From DATDQA01 sp035292505 (GTDB taxonomy: Bacteria > Bacteroidota > Bacteroidia > Chitinophagales > Saprospiraceae): a stretch of DNA of 64,000 bases. Shown here in pieces: positions 40,984 to 49,702 of this stretch. The first letter of the stretch is position 1. Every line of letters starts with the position of its first letter. Location: positions 1 to 64,000 of the forward strand of contig DATDQA010000062.1 of NCBI GenBank assembly GCA_035292505.1. Reading direction: 5' to 3'. A program made the position numbers and the translations under genes. The notes below the pieces were generated by a model. That model worked only from the letters and a program-made list of their open reading frames with translations. It ran no database searches and was not told the DNA's origin.

Positions 40984-42699
40984 ATGAGCCCAATACAACG
41001 CCTCAAACGAATCCGCAAGAAAATGCATCGCCTCCGATATAGCGGAGCCTGGAAATTCTATCTCAGGTATTTCCAGGACAGGTCTTATATGCTTGTGATT
41101 TCGTTCTTCCTGACGATCGCACAAGCAGCGGTATTCCTGCCAGTAGCGCTGATCCTTCGGAAAATTCTGAATACCCATATCCGCGATGGCAATGTGCGGG
41201 AGATTTATCTCGCAGGGCTTGCTGTCGCAGGGCTGATTTTTGTGCATATGGGCATCCGCCTGGTAAACAAACGCCTGGTGCTCCTCCACAATAAGCGTAT
41301 CCATAATCGCATCCGTGATGATTTGTTTGCCAGGATCTACGATGTCCCCAAGATGTTTTATAACAAACTTGAAGGGATACGCTGGCATACAATTTTCATG
41401 CACGATATGTTGCATCTGGATACCATGAGTGCAGCGTTGTTCACTGCATTTATTCCGGCTATCGTGATTTGCCTTGCGCTGGCTGCGGTGATGATTTACA
41501 TCAATTGGGTTCTTTTCGTGATCATGATCAGTGTAGCACCCCTGATGTTTATCACCATGTTGCTTACATCAGGAAGAATGCGGCGATTTGCCTACACACG
41601 GAGAATGGCGGTCCAGAAATACAGCAAACGAGTCTCTTTCGCGATCTCCATGCTTGATCTCACACGCATCCAGGTTGCAGAAGATGAGGAGATCGCGAAG
41701 CAGGAAGAGCACAATGCATACATGCGCTCACTGGATATCCGCGCATCATGGCTACATGAAATCTATCTTAGCATCCAGGAGACATTTATCATGATGATGT
41801 CCGTTGTCCTCGTAGTCGGTGGCGGACTTGCGACGATCGGTAATGCCTTATCTATCGGAGACCTGTTTACATTTTACATGGTATTCATGTTTGCGCGTCG
41901 CTACATGTTTCAACTCATTGGATTTACTCCGACTGTGATCCATGGTAATGAAGCCCTGGAACGTGTCTATGAAATTGTCTCCGTCGATGAAAAAAATCCA
42001 TATAGCGGTACCCGATTACCCGGGCCTGGAAGCAAGATCGGATTGGACAACGTATCGTTTTCTTATACGGATGAGCCTTTGCTTGAAGAATTAAATTTCA
42101 CGATTGAAGAGGGAGAATTTGTAGCACTCCAGGGAGATAATGGTTCTGGCAAGACCACCTTGCTGCACCTGATCCTCGGCTTTTATCGTCCTGATGAAGG
42201 ACAAATGTCATTCGGTGGAATACCATACGAAGAGTTGAACATCCAGGACCTCCGAAGACAGTTCGGCGTAGTTCTCCAGGAAAGTCCAGTCTTCCGTGGT
42301 TCGATCAGAGAAAATATTCTCTATGGGAGAAAACAAGTCGATCCTGCCGCCTTAGAGGAAGCATTATGGTTATCCGGAATGATGGACTTCGTCAATGAAT
42401 TGCCAAAAGGAATGAAGACCGAGGTCGGGGACCGCGGCCTCTTACTATCCGGTGGTCAGCGGCAAAGGATAGCGATTGCCCGTGCACTTGTGACCCGGCC
42501 GAAAGTGTTGATCCTCGACGAACCGACCAATCATCTTGATAAAACTACGGTAAGCTCACTTCTTGACAATCTTCGGAGTCTGTCTTATAAGCCGACGGTT
42601 ATTGTGATCAGTCACCTTGACCAGTTTGCAGTGAAGGCAGATCGTGTCCTGCGGATAGAAGATGGGCGTGTCCTGGAAGTGGAGCATGTGAGGGCGTGA
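40984..42699 (+). CDS. ABC exporter, fused membrane and ATPase domains
   Basis: 571 residues. The first 320 form a six-helix type IV exporter membrane domain (MLVISFFLTIAQAAVFLPVAL, VICLALAAVMIYINWVLFV, and others). The ATPase domain has Walker A LQGDNGSGKTTLL (about 388), the Q-loop GVVLQES, signature LSGGQRQRIAIARAL and Walker B VLILDEPTNHLD, then the H-loop VISHLDQ. Half-transporters of this kind act as dimers to export lipids, drugs or peptides. No partner gene is adjacent, so a homodimer is likely. A GC-rich repeat block follows. Confidence 0.92.
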   Translation: MSPIQRLKRIRKKMHRLRYSGAWKFYLRYFQDRSYMLVISFFLTIAQAAVFLPVALILRKILNTHIRDGNVREIYLAGLAVAGLIFVHMGIRLVNKRLVLLHNKRIHNRIRDDLFARIYDVPKMFYNKLEGIRWHTIFMHDMLHLDTMSAALFTAFIPAIVICLALAAVMIYINWVLFVIMISVAPLMFITMLLTSGRMRRFAYTRRMAVQKYSKRVSFAISMLDLTRIQVAEDEEIAKQEEHNAYMRSLDIRASWLHEIYLSIQETFIMMMSVVLVVGGGLATIGNALSIGDLFTFYMVFMFARRYMFQLIGFTPTVIHGNEALERVYEIVSVDEKNPYSGTRLPGPGSKIGLDNVSFSYTDEPLLEELNFTIEEGEFVALQGDNGSGKTTLLHLILGFYRPDEGQMSFGGIPYEELNIQDLRRQFGVVLQESPVFRGSIRENILYGRKQVDPAALEEALWLSGMMDFVNELPKGMKTEVGDRGLLLSGGQRQRIAIARALVTRPKVLILDEPTNHLDKTTVSSLLDNLRSLSYKPTVIVISHLDQFAVKADRVLRIEDGRVLEVEHVRA

Positions 42700-42734
42700 A
42701 GAATGTCTAATGTTTAGTCTACTCGGAAAGTTGC

Positions 42735-42965
42735 AAACTCAACCTTGCCGCATGCTTGCACCGGCGAGCGTTGACTTGGCGTGTAACCCTCGCTCCAAAG
42801 GAGTCCCTTTGGGGCGGGTTCTGTGAACGCCTTGCTTCGCGCGTCGTCGCTGACGCCGTCGGCCAGAGCCTTTGGCGTCGGCTCGAAGTTTTGGCGCAAG
42901 CGACGGAGCGCGGTGGCGCAAGGCAATGCCGCAAGATCAACAGCCACTTTTCGGAGTGGCTTCAT
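42735..42965. repeat. GC-rich repeat block between ABC exporter and pirin gene
   Basis: About 230 bp of visibly higher GC than the rest, with internal half-repeats (GGCGTCGGCTCGAAG, GACGCCGTCGGCCAGAGCC, CCAAAGGAGTCCCTTTGG). Short open frames on both strands are compositional and none resembles a protein. Related GC-rich words occur near 8800-8875 and 31660-31710. Confidence 0.6.
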
Positions 42966-42967
42966 TT

Positions 42968-43717
42968 TCATGACCTCAACCGCTCCGCATACGTCGGATA
43001 TCCCGGATCACGCGGCGTATCAATCCTGAAAATATCCACAAGACCATCTCCTTCCAGCACACCTTCATCTTCTCCGTCGATGATGATAAAATCATCTTTG
43101 CCAAAACTCTGTCCGTCTATCGTGCCTGCGCCTTCCAGTATGTATAAGCTGGTGATAGTGTCTTCGCCAGGTATGATTCCCCATTTGCCATCTATATGTT
43201 CGCGCGTGATTCTCAGGGGATGGGTGTCCAACGTCAGGGGGGAACCTTCACCAATGAGGATCGTGTGCTCGTGACCATTTTCTTTGACGACAGGAAAGGA
43301 TGATGCCGGATAATCGTCGTAGCTGGCCGGCTTGCTCAAGGTCTTTTTTAAATCGGGATCTACCCAGATCTGGAAGATGACTCCGCCTTTTTCCAGGTGC
43401 TCGGCATGTTGAATACCGTTCCCTGCACGGATGATCTGCACATCACCTTTACTGAGCGGCTTCCAGGCATTATTCTTTGTGTCAAAATGCCTGACATTAC
43501 CTTCAAGGACAAACGACATGATTTCAAATCCCTGATGCGGATGTAATCCAATCGTGCTGTCTACAAGCCCTTCTGCCCGCGCCCAATAGAAGAGATTACC
43601 AAATGGCCGGACATGACCGCCATCCTGGGGAAAACCGATCGGTTTGTTTTCAATGATCTGGCCGTTATTGAAAGCACCTTGTGCCTGTAGGTGCTTCGGA
43701 ATGATGCGCAAAGACAT
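42968..43717 (-). CDS. Pirin-family cupin protein
   Basis: 249 residues with two cupin domains. The metal-binding set of pirins is visible: GLHPHQGFEIMSFVLEG (His, His) and AGNGIQHAEH (His, Glu/His), preceded by RPFGNLFYWARAEG. The C-terminal cupin includes SLYILEGAGTIDGQ. Some bacterial pirins are quercetin dioxygenases or bind pyruvate dehydrogenase, and the role here is unknown. It is a single gene with an M36 protease terminator upstream. Confidence 0.9.
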   Translation of the reverse strand: MSLRIIPKHLQAQGAFNNGQIIENKPIGFPQDGGHVRPFGNLFYWARAEGLVDSTIGLHPHQGFEIMSFVLEGNVRHFDTKNNAWKPLSKGDVQIIRAGNGIQHAEHLEKGGVIFQIWVDPDLKKTLSKPASYDDYPASSFPVVKENGHEHTILIGEGSPLTLDTHPLRITREHIDGKWGIIPGEDTITSLYILEGAGTIDGQSFGKDDFIIIDGEDEGVLEGDGLVDIFRIDTPRDPGYPTYAERLRS

Positions 43718-43727
43718 AAGAAGAATG

Positions 43728-43752
43728 ATGAATAATGAATAATGAATAGTGA
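43728..43752. repeat. GATGAATAATGAATAATG words
   Basis: A short degenerate tandem tract directly upstream of the pirin start, in the same family as 12141-12172 and 18185-18243. Confidence 0.6.
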
Positions 43753-43803
43753 AAATCGGCAGTAGAACAGTGGATAAAAAGAATTGTTTTCAGCAATAAG
43801 AAT

Positions 43804-43840
43804 AAAAAAGCCGTTTTCACATCTTCAGTAAAAACGGCTC
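43804..43840 (-). terminator. Intrinsic terminator of the M36 protease gene
   Basis: On the minus strand AGCCGTTTT (43839-43831), a 13 nt loop and AAAACGGCT (43817-43809) form a 9 bp stem, followed by TTTTTT (43809-43804). Confidence 0.85.
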
Positions 43841-43984
43841 TTTGCTATAGAAGCCTACCAAGGCTATTCATTCTCTTTCGCTCCTTCAGAGCTCATGATT
43901 GTATTTGCATTTTGCATTGGGCGATGCCCAATGCAAAAATATTTCAGCCCTTCAGGCCGCAAGCGTTTCTACTCAATCCGTTCT

Positions 43985-44038
43985 CTTACCCTACTCTATA
44001 CTCTTTGCCCTTTGCTCTCTGCCCTATGCCCTCTGCTC
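43985..44038. repeat. TTTGCCCTTTGCTCTCTGCCC word tract
   Basis: Degenerate tandem units (CTTTGCCCTTTGC, TCTGCCCTATGCCC) run right up to the M36 gene stop. Same family as 37512-37568 and 53278-53310. Between this tract and the terminator, 43860-43960 repeats GCATTTTGCATTGGGCGATGCC in inverted halves. Confidence 0.7.
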
Positions 44039-44039
44039 C

Positions 44040-47000
44040 TTATTGAACAACAATCTTCTTAATCGCCTGATCTCTTTCTCCCTGTACACGAATAAAATAG
44101 AATCCTTTCGGCAGGCTCCGCGTATCTACAGAATGGCTGTATGCCCCAACCGGTAATTCTGTTTTTTCACTCCATACGCGCTGCCCTGCATTATTTACCA
44201 GGATTATCTCCGCATGCTGCCTAGATTCTGACGTGATATCTACTGTGACGAAATTGCGTGAAGGGTTCGGAAAGACATTGAGCTCAAAGGAAATGTCCTG
44301 AGTATCATCTGTCCCAACCGAAATATCCGACGCTACAAGTGTTCCCCTGCGTGTTGCTTCTGCACAAGCTTCATCTCCTTCTGCACTGTTGATACATGCT
44401 TCGGAATTGTAATTGAAGAGGTCGATTAATTCGATATCATCGATAAACCAACCCACACCAGAAGTATTGCCATCGGATGCAAAGCGGAAACGGATAAGAA
44501 TGTCCTTACCGGCATAGTCACTTAGATCAACGACTGTCTGTACCCAGCCATCACTTTGTCCTGTCCAGGCCTTGAGACGTGGAATGGCAAAGAGGCTGAA
44601 AGCCACTTTTGTACTATAATCGCCCCGGATAATTTTACTTTCACCCGGTGTATCCCATGAAAGACCTCCATCGTCAGAGATCTGTACAATACCTGCGTCA
44701 AAGAAACGCTCTGTATCATAGTTCTGATAAAACATCAATGCAGGCTGATTCGCAGGCATTGTGACCGGTTCCAGCAGAACAATACTTTGATCGACTGTGG
44801 TATCAATATTTTCCATTCCCCAGGCATATGTTCCTCTATTCACAACAAAGGTCTGAGGTTGCCACAATAAGATAGGCCAGTCCTCTATTAATTCCTGCCA
44901 GAAGAAGTCACCTTCCACATCATCCTTGAAGTATCTCTCCGAGAATAAATTTGCATCTGAAGAAATGCGATACGTGATCTTCGTTGTGTCGCCACTTGCA
45001 ATGCTGTCAATATCAAACATCATGACGTCACCTTGCAGATCAAAAGCATGACTTGAGGAGCCTCCAACAAACGTCGCGCCGGCCGGAATCATATCCGTGA
45101 CAACAACATCTGTGGCGATACTTGCTTTATGATTTACTGCCCACAACTCAATATCAATAGTTTCACCGCGCTCTATAAATGGCGTCATATGCTTGACCAC
45201 CTTAAGTTCTTTGACAACAAATGGATTGATGTCAAAGGCCTCTGTATTATCATGCCGAAAACGCTCTTCGCCCTGATCGGCAGAGAACCCAAGACCTCTG
45301 CGTGCGAAGACTTGCCAGAGAAGTAATTGATTTTCACCGCCTGTCAGTGCAAGCTCAGCAGCAAGGATTGCATCGCGTCCGTCGATGAGTCCGGGATTGC
45401 AGACCTGGAGTTTCATACCATCCATCACAAGTTGTATCGCGAGATTGTTTCCTCCGGTACCGCGATAAAGATCAGGATCGTACCCATATTTATCCACTAA
45501 TGCCCAATACATATCCCACAACACAGTACACCAGACAGTGCCAATACCATGAGGTACAGATTGGAATGCGATGTCATCGTATGTCAAAGGATTGATGATC
45601 ATATTGGGGGAATAGGCATATGATCTCAGGCCAACGCCGTTCGTATCCTGTCCGGTAGCATAGGTTGCAATACCGCGTGGCACATCTTTCGTATCACCCG
45701 GACGCACAGTGGTGACCAATGCAAAATAGTCGCTCCACCCTTCTCCCATCTGTTCCCCATCTTCCGGAGTACCATTATTATCATGGTCATAATTAAAGAG
45801 GCAGCCTGCATTTGCAGGTCCCCCCGTCAATCTATTTGAGATCCCATGACCATACTCGTGTGAGATGACACTATTATCAAGCGATCCATCGCGTTGTGCA
45901 GGTCCAGTACCTGCTTCTTCGTTCACAAACGATACAATCAGACCACTTCCTGCGAAAACGCGAAGTTTCTGACAGTCGCTGTTTGAAATAAAAATACCAG
46001 GGATTGTGACCTGGGACCCATCGGCACCGGCAGCCATGTTTACATAGCCTTCTTCGAAATTGCAAATGATAAAACCGATGGCCCCTGCAGTCTGTGCCCT
46101 CAAAGCTTTACGTCCAAATTCACAACTGCCGCGATCAATCAATGCAATTTTACCGGCAACTTCGGAAGCATTCACGAGATCGTTGCAACCCTGCGTGGGA
46201 TTACCTGAACCATCATTGACGATGATGACTTCTCCAGTGAGGGGTTCGGCTGTGATCGCAGCGCCCCAGTCCGTCGTCGTGGTGCTGGTTTGATAAGTAC
46301 CTAAGACATCTGATGGACTTTCTACACGCAAATACCGGTTGCCACTGGCCTGAGACCAGAGATACATCCTCATCCTTCCGCTACCTCCGTCACCAGGTGT
46401 ACCGAACGTGGCGTTGTTCAGCGGTGGATCTGCGAGATCAGCACCGTATTGTGCATGTGCCAATACGTAGTCACCTCCAATACCTAATCCGGAAAAATTG
46501 GTCTCCTGAAAATTCCCGGAGAACTCATCGAAACCGTAGTGCCAGGCGAAGTCGTGCATGATATTGTTCATGTAGAACAGGTTCGTGGCAGCAGCGTCCA
46601 TATAAGCATCCGGCTCAAGGCTATTGTCGTAGTTGAAATCAAAGATCAAATCAGCTCCCCCATCGGTCGCAACATCAGGCGTATTGTCACCATTCCGATC
46701 CAGAAATGCATGTGCATTATTTCCACGGGTAATGGTGAACTCTGCACCTGGGATACCATCCGTATCATGCCATCCTTGCGGCGACGCATCTACATCTGAA
46801 GGATCTACAAGAATCGCGCGCGGTCCGTGATTAGGACTTTCATTTGGTATTGGAACGACATTGTATTGGGCTCCATCAAAGAGCATCCCCGCCGTATTCG
46901 TCGTGAAGACTTCATGTGTCATTTCATGTTCTGTACAGTGATGTGGGTTCGCGAGATAATGGTCAGGGAATGTGCAATGGATTGTCAGTCGTTGCTTTGC

Positions 47001-47600
47001 CAGAATATCTCCGGTAGTTGCATCGACCTTCATGCTCCAAAGATCTCCTGATGGCGCAGGTTCGAGAGTCACTTCCCAGGCCAGTACGAGCTGATCATTG
47101 GATTGTACATATACAAGCCTTACGGGAAAATCCTCTAATGCATGTACACCGCGGTTAAAAATAAACTGTTGTGCATTTACGCGCTCTTTAAGAGTAAGGG
47201 GTCCGCGTATCATACTTCCCAGGTTATCAAGCGCCTTGCTTACCGCTTGCTCGGGAGACAATGCCGGTTTTTGGTTTGTGATCCTTGATGCAATATTTTT
47301 CATCAATCGATCGCCGGCAAAGATCACTTTGCCGTTTTGGATATGTGCACTATAGGTACCCTGTGCAATGTCTACACCATTGTACTGTTGCACATAATAG
47401 ACATGCGTCACACCATTATGCGCGGAAGTATACATGTCAGTGACGCGAAGAGAACTGAGGTCGGAGGATTCCAGTCCCCAGGACACGCGTTGATTGCGCA
47501 AGTGATCCAGCGCAATGGCAGCAGGATCATCATTCGGAATCTGCGCGAAAAGCATGCATGTCATGTGCACGCATGCGAAAAACAGGAGAAGTTTTTTCAT
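44040..47600 (-). CDS. Secreted M36 (fungalysin-type) metalloprotease with PA domain and T9SS sorting tail
   Basis: 1186 residues from the ATG at 47600 with a signal peptide (KLLLFFACVHMTCMLFAQ). An FTP/PepSY-type propeptide spans about 30-210. The M36 catalytic domain contains HEYGH at about residues 577-581 in SVISHEYGHGISNRL, with the third zinc ligand Glu in GEGWSDYF at about 618. A protease-associated domain is inserted before it (about 440-560, IALIDRGSCEFGRKA). Downstream are a beta-domain (MTPFIERGETIDIELWAVN, CARDB/DUF11-like), a jelly-roll domain (IRFRFASDGNTSGVGWFIDD) and the C-terminal sorting domain (LNVFPNPSRNFVTVDI). It is an extracellular endopeptidase, either released or bound to the surface. 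Confidence 0.93.
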   Translation of the reverse strand: MKKLLLFFACVHMTCMLFAQIPNDDPAAIALDHLRNQRVSWGLESSDLSSLRVTDMYTSAHNGVTHVYYVQQYNGVDIAQGTYSAHIQNGKVIFAGDRLMKNIASRITNQKPALSPEQAVSKALDNLGSMIRGPLTLKERVNAQQFIFNRGVHALEDFPVRLVYVQSNDQLVLAWEVTLEPAPSGDLWSMKVDATTGDILAKQRLTIHCTFPDHYLANPHHCTEHEMTHEVFTTNTAGMLFDGAQYNVVPIPNESPNHGPRAILVDPSDVDASPQGWHDTDGIPGAEFTITRGNNAHAFLDRNGDNTPDVATDGGADLIFDFNYDNSLEPDAYMDAAATNLFYMNNIMHDFAWHYGFDEFSGNFQETNFSGLGIGGDYVLAHAQYGADLADPPLNNATFGTPGDGGSGRMRMYLWSQASGNRYLRVESPSDVLGTYQTSTTTTDWGAAITAEPLTGEVIIVNDGSGNPTQGCNDLVNASEVAGKIALIDRGSCEFGRKALRAQTAGAIGFIICNFEEGYVNMAAGADGSQVTIPGIFISNSDCQKLRVFAGSGLIVSFVNEEAGTGPAQRDGSLDNSVISHEYGHGISNRLTGGPANAGCLFNYDHDNNGTPEDGEQMGEGWSDYFALVTTVRPGDTKDVPRGIATYATGQDTNGVGLRSYAYSPNMIINPLTYDDIAFQSVPHGIGTVWCTVLWDMYWALVDKYGYDPDLYRGTGGNNLAIQLVMDGMKLQVCNPGLIDGRDAILAAELALTGGENQLLLWQVFARRGLGFSADQGEERFRHDNTEAFDINPFVVKELKVVKHMTPFIERGETIDIELWAVNHKASIATDVVVTDMIPAGATFVGGSSSHAFDLQGDVMMFDIDSIASGDTTKITYRISSDANLFSERYFKDDVEGDFFWQELIEDWPILLWQPQTFVVNRGTYAWGMENIDTTVDQSIVLLEPVTMPANQPALMFYQNYDTERFFDAGIVQISDDGGLSWDTPGESKIIRGDYSTKVAFSLFAIPRLKAWTGQSDGWVQTVVDLSDYAGKDILIRFRFASDGNTSGVGWFIDDIELIDLFNYNSEACINSAEGDEACAEATRRGTLVASDISVGTDDTQDISFELNVFPNPSRNFVTVDITSESRQHAEIILVNNAGQRVWSEKTELPVGAYSHSVDTRSLPKGFYFIRVQGERDQAIKKIVVQ

Positions 47601-47630
47601 CAGTAGGTAGAGTTTTTGAATAGAGAGCGT

Positions 47631-47638
47631 CAAAATTA
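47631..47638 (-). promoter_or_regulatory. -7 box (TAATTTTG) for M36 protease gene
   Basis: Exact TAnnTTTG match on the minus strand, about 31 nt before the ATG; no clear -33 box. Confidence 0.4.
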
Positions 47639-47701
47639 CGGATAAATAGGCATGTCCCGACGTGCCGTAAGTGAATTATTAGTGACACTTTTATACAAAA
47701 T

Positions 47702-48442
47702 ATGACGAGAGACGACATCATTTTCGGGCGCAGGCCGGTTGTGGAAATACTGGAGAAAGGCATCAAACCTGATAAAATCCTGCTCCAGAACGGTGTCGAT
47801 GCAGAATTCAGCTCACGCATCCGCACACTGGCTAAAGCGTTGGAGGTACAGGTACAGGTAGTACCAGTGCAGAAACTTAATTCGCTCACGAAAGCTGCAC
47901 ACCAAGGTATTATCTGCTTCAAGGCATTTGTAGAATACCAGAGAGTCCAGCATGTGGTACAGCGTATTTATGAAGACGGCCACGACCCATTGCTCCTGCT
48001 GCTCGATAGAGTGACCGATGTGCGGAATCTCGGTGCAATCGCCCGGAGCGCGGAAGTCTTTGGTGCGCAAGGCCTCATCCTTCCTACTGCTGACAGTGCT
48101 CCTGTGAATGGTGAAGCTGTCAAAGCCAGCGCAGGCGCCCTCCTGAACATCGCGGTATGCCGTGAGAAGTCATTGCTCAAAACCCTGGACGAACTGCATG
48201 ATCTCGGAATCACATCTTACGCAGCAGAACTCAACGCAGATAAAAATCTCTCTGACATCCCCATGAAAGGTCCGGCGGTGATCGTGCTTGGATCGGAGGA
48301 TAGGGGTATCAGCAACCAACTCCTGGCAAAAGTCCATCACTGGTTTCGCATTCCACAGGTTGGGCAAACTCAATCTCTGAATGTGTCGGTGGCAGCAGGG
48401 ATAGTGTTGTATCACGCTCTGATGCAGAGGACCAGAGAGTGA
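47702..48442 (+). CDS. rlmB: TrmH/SpoU-family RNA 2'-O-methyltransferase, RlmB-like
   Basis: 246 residues. The short N-terminal substrate-binding domain begins IIFGRRPVVEILEKG. The SPOUT knot has its three motifs: LDRVTDVRNLGAIARSAEVFG (motif 1, with catalytic Arg), VIVLGSEDRGIS (motif 2) and IPQVGQTQSLNVSVAAGIVLYHAL (motif 3). This matches 23S rRNA G2251 2'-O-methyltransferase, though a tRNA target is possible. The ATG is divergent from the M36 protease gene. Word repeats begin at its stop. Confidence 0.88.
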   Translation: MTRDDIIFGRRPVVEILEKGIKPDKILLQNGVDAEFSSRIRTLAKALEVQVQVVPVQKLNSLTKAAHQGIICFKAFVEYQRVQHVVQRIYEDGHDPLLLLLDRVTDVRNLGAIARSAEVFGAQGLILPTADSAPVNGEAVKASAGALLNIAVCREKSLLKTLDELHDLGITSYAAELNADKNLSDIPMKGPAVIVLGSEDRGISNQLLAKVHHWFRIPQVGQTQSLNVSVAAGIVLYHALMQRTRE

Positions 48443-48595
48443 GAAAGCGAGAGCGTATCCAAAGGACTCCCTGGGAGAGAAAGCGAGAGGGTCCGCCTTC
48501 GCGAAAGCTATGGCGGATACAATGAGAGCGACAGAGCCTGTTTTTCTGTTTTCACCTGCTTTACCGGTTTTACCTGTTTTAGCAATCATTTGCAT
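48438..48595. repeat. Compound word tract after rlmB
   Basis: GAGAAAGCGAGAGCG words (48438-48492) are followed by GTCCGCCTTCGCG...AAGCTATGGCGGAT and by TGTTTTTCTGTTTTCACCTG, TTTACCGGTTTTACCTG units (48537-48590). The GCGAGAG words reappear inverted near 58385-58420. Confidence 0.7.
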
Positions 48596-48627
48596 GATCT
48601 GGATAACTTTGGCCGGGCATACTATAT

Positions 48628-49647
48628 ATGGTGATCCGTTATATACTTCTGATTTCTGCCACCCTTCTTCATCTGACGGTTGTTGCGCAAACGATGGTCA
48701 GACCGGTATTGGGAGCCGGGGATACCGTATACCTTTCGCGTGATTTGCTCCCTCATCCAATTGATCTTTCAGATTCAGGAGAGGATCTATATTGGGATAT
48801 GAGCCGCCTTTTGGCTCCGTTCGTGCATCAGTCTTTAGTACGTCCCGATGGAGAAGGTGGACTTATTCTGACCGGTGCAGATGATGTTGAGCGTTACCTG
48901 TCTGAGAAAGCGGATGGATTGTATATCTCCCGACTCGGACTTCCGGAGGCATCCGGCAACCGTATCATGGTGCACATCGATCCTCCAGTACCTCTCGTAA
49001 AGAATGCGCAATTGGATGACACCTGGCAGTATAACGGCACAATATCTATGACTTCTCCACAAAGCAGTCGCGAGGTGCGACTCACTCTGGCCATCCATGC
49101 CGAGGCAGATGCAACAGGTGAATTATACAGTCCGACGCTGAAATATGATGTCCTCCGTGAGCGGCGTGATATTGAGGTCACACTTGCGCCCGGTGGTGCA
49201 GCAGTGAATCCTGCAGACCTCGGTTTACCACCGGGATTTACTTCCGGCCGTGTGTATGTATTTCAAAGTGCAACGAGTGCTGTGCCTGTTGCGATGATAC
49301 AAGCAGATGCGATGGATCAGGTGAAGCAGGTAGAATACATTTCCCATCCCTGGGCAGGAACTGTAGTTCAGCACTTGCCACGTCGCCCGGATATCTTTAT
49401 ATATCCCAATCCTTCCTTTGGTAATGTGCGGTTCGATTTTCTCAATCTCCCCTCGGGATACTACGACCTTGAGATCTATAATATCCTCGGTACAAAAATC
49501 CGTACGGAACGTCTCTACATGAATGGCGGATTAAAGACAGTACCTATTGATTTATCGAGATTGAAGAAGGGTACCTATATCTACAGGCTTGTAGATAGTC
49601 AGAAGAATACGATACGGAGTAAGCGGTTGGTGATTATAACGCCTTAA
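48628..49647 (+). CDS. Secreted protein with T9SS sorting domain, unknown function
   Basis: 339 residues. Signal peptide MVIRYILLISATLLHLTVVAQ. The central part (about 25-255) is beta-rich and unrecognised: YLSRDLLPHPIDLSDSG, LTLAIHAEADATGELYSP, GFTSGRVYVFQSA. The last 85 residues are a type IX sorting domain: IFIYPNPSFGNVRFDF, YYDLEIYNILG, LKKGTYIYRLVD, SKRLVII. So it is exported across the outer membrane and attached to or released from the surface. It is convergent with ftsH. Confidence 0.8.
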   Translation: MVIRYILLISATLLHLTVVAQTMVRPVLGAGDTVYLSRDLLPHPIDLSDSGEDLYWDMSRLLAPFVHQSLVRPDGEGGLILTGADDVERYLSEKADGLYISRLGLPEASGNRIMVHIDPPVPLVKNAQLDDTWQYNGTISMTSPQSSREVRLTLAIHAEADATGELYSPTLKYDVLRERRDIEVTLAPGGAAVNPADLGLPPGFTSGRVYVFQSATSAVPVAMIQADAMDQVKQVEYISHPWAGTVVQHLPRRPDIFIYPNPSFGNVRFDFLNLPSGYYDLEIYNILGTKIRTERLYMNGGLKTVPIDLSRLKKGTYIYRLVDSQKNTIRSKRLVIITP

Positions 49648-49670
49648 TGAATACAGATTTGAATGGAAAC

Positions 49671-49702
49671 AGATTTGACACCTTTGGAAAGCTGTCAAAT
49701 CT
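49671..49702. terminator. Hairpin between convergent genes (sorted protein / ftsH)
   Basis: AGATTTGACA (49671-49680) and TGTCAAATCT (49693-49702) form a perfect 10 bp stem with a 12 nt loop. It lacks a T-run, so it may be a bidirectional RNA-stabilising hairpin rather than a full terminator. Confidence 0.55.

Noticed and set aside
42739..42971. Several short overlapping frames in the GC-rich block
   Set aside because: They occur in many frames at once because the block has few stop-like triplets; Arg/Ala-rich, no homology recognisable.
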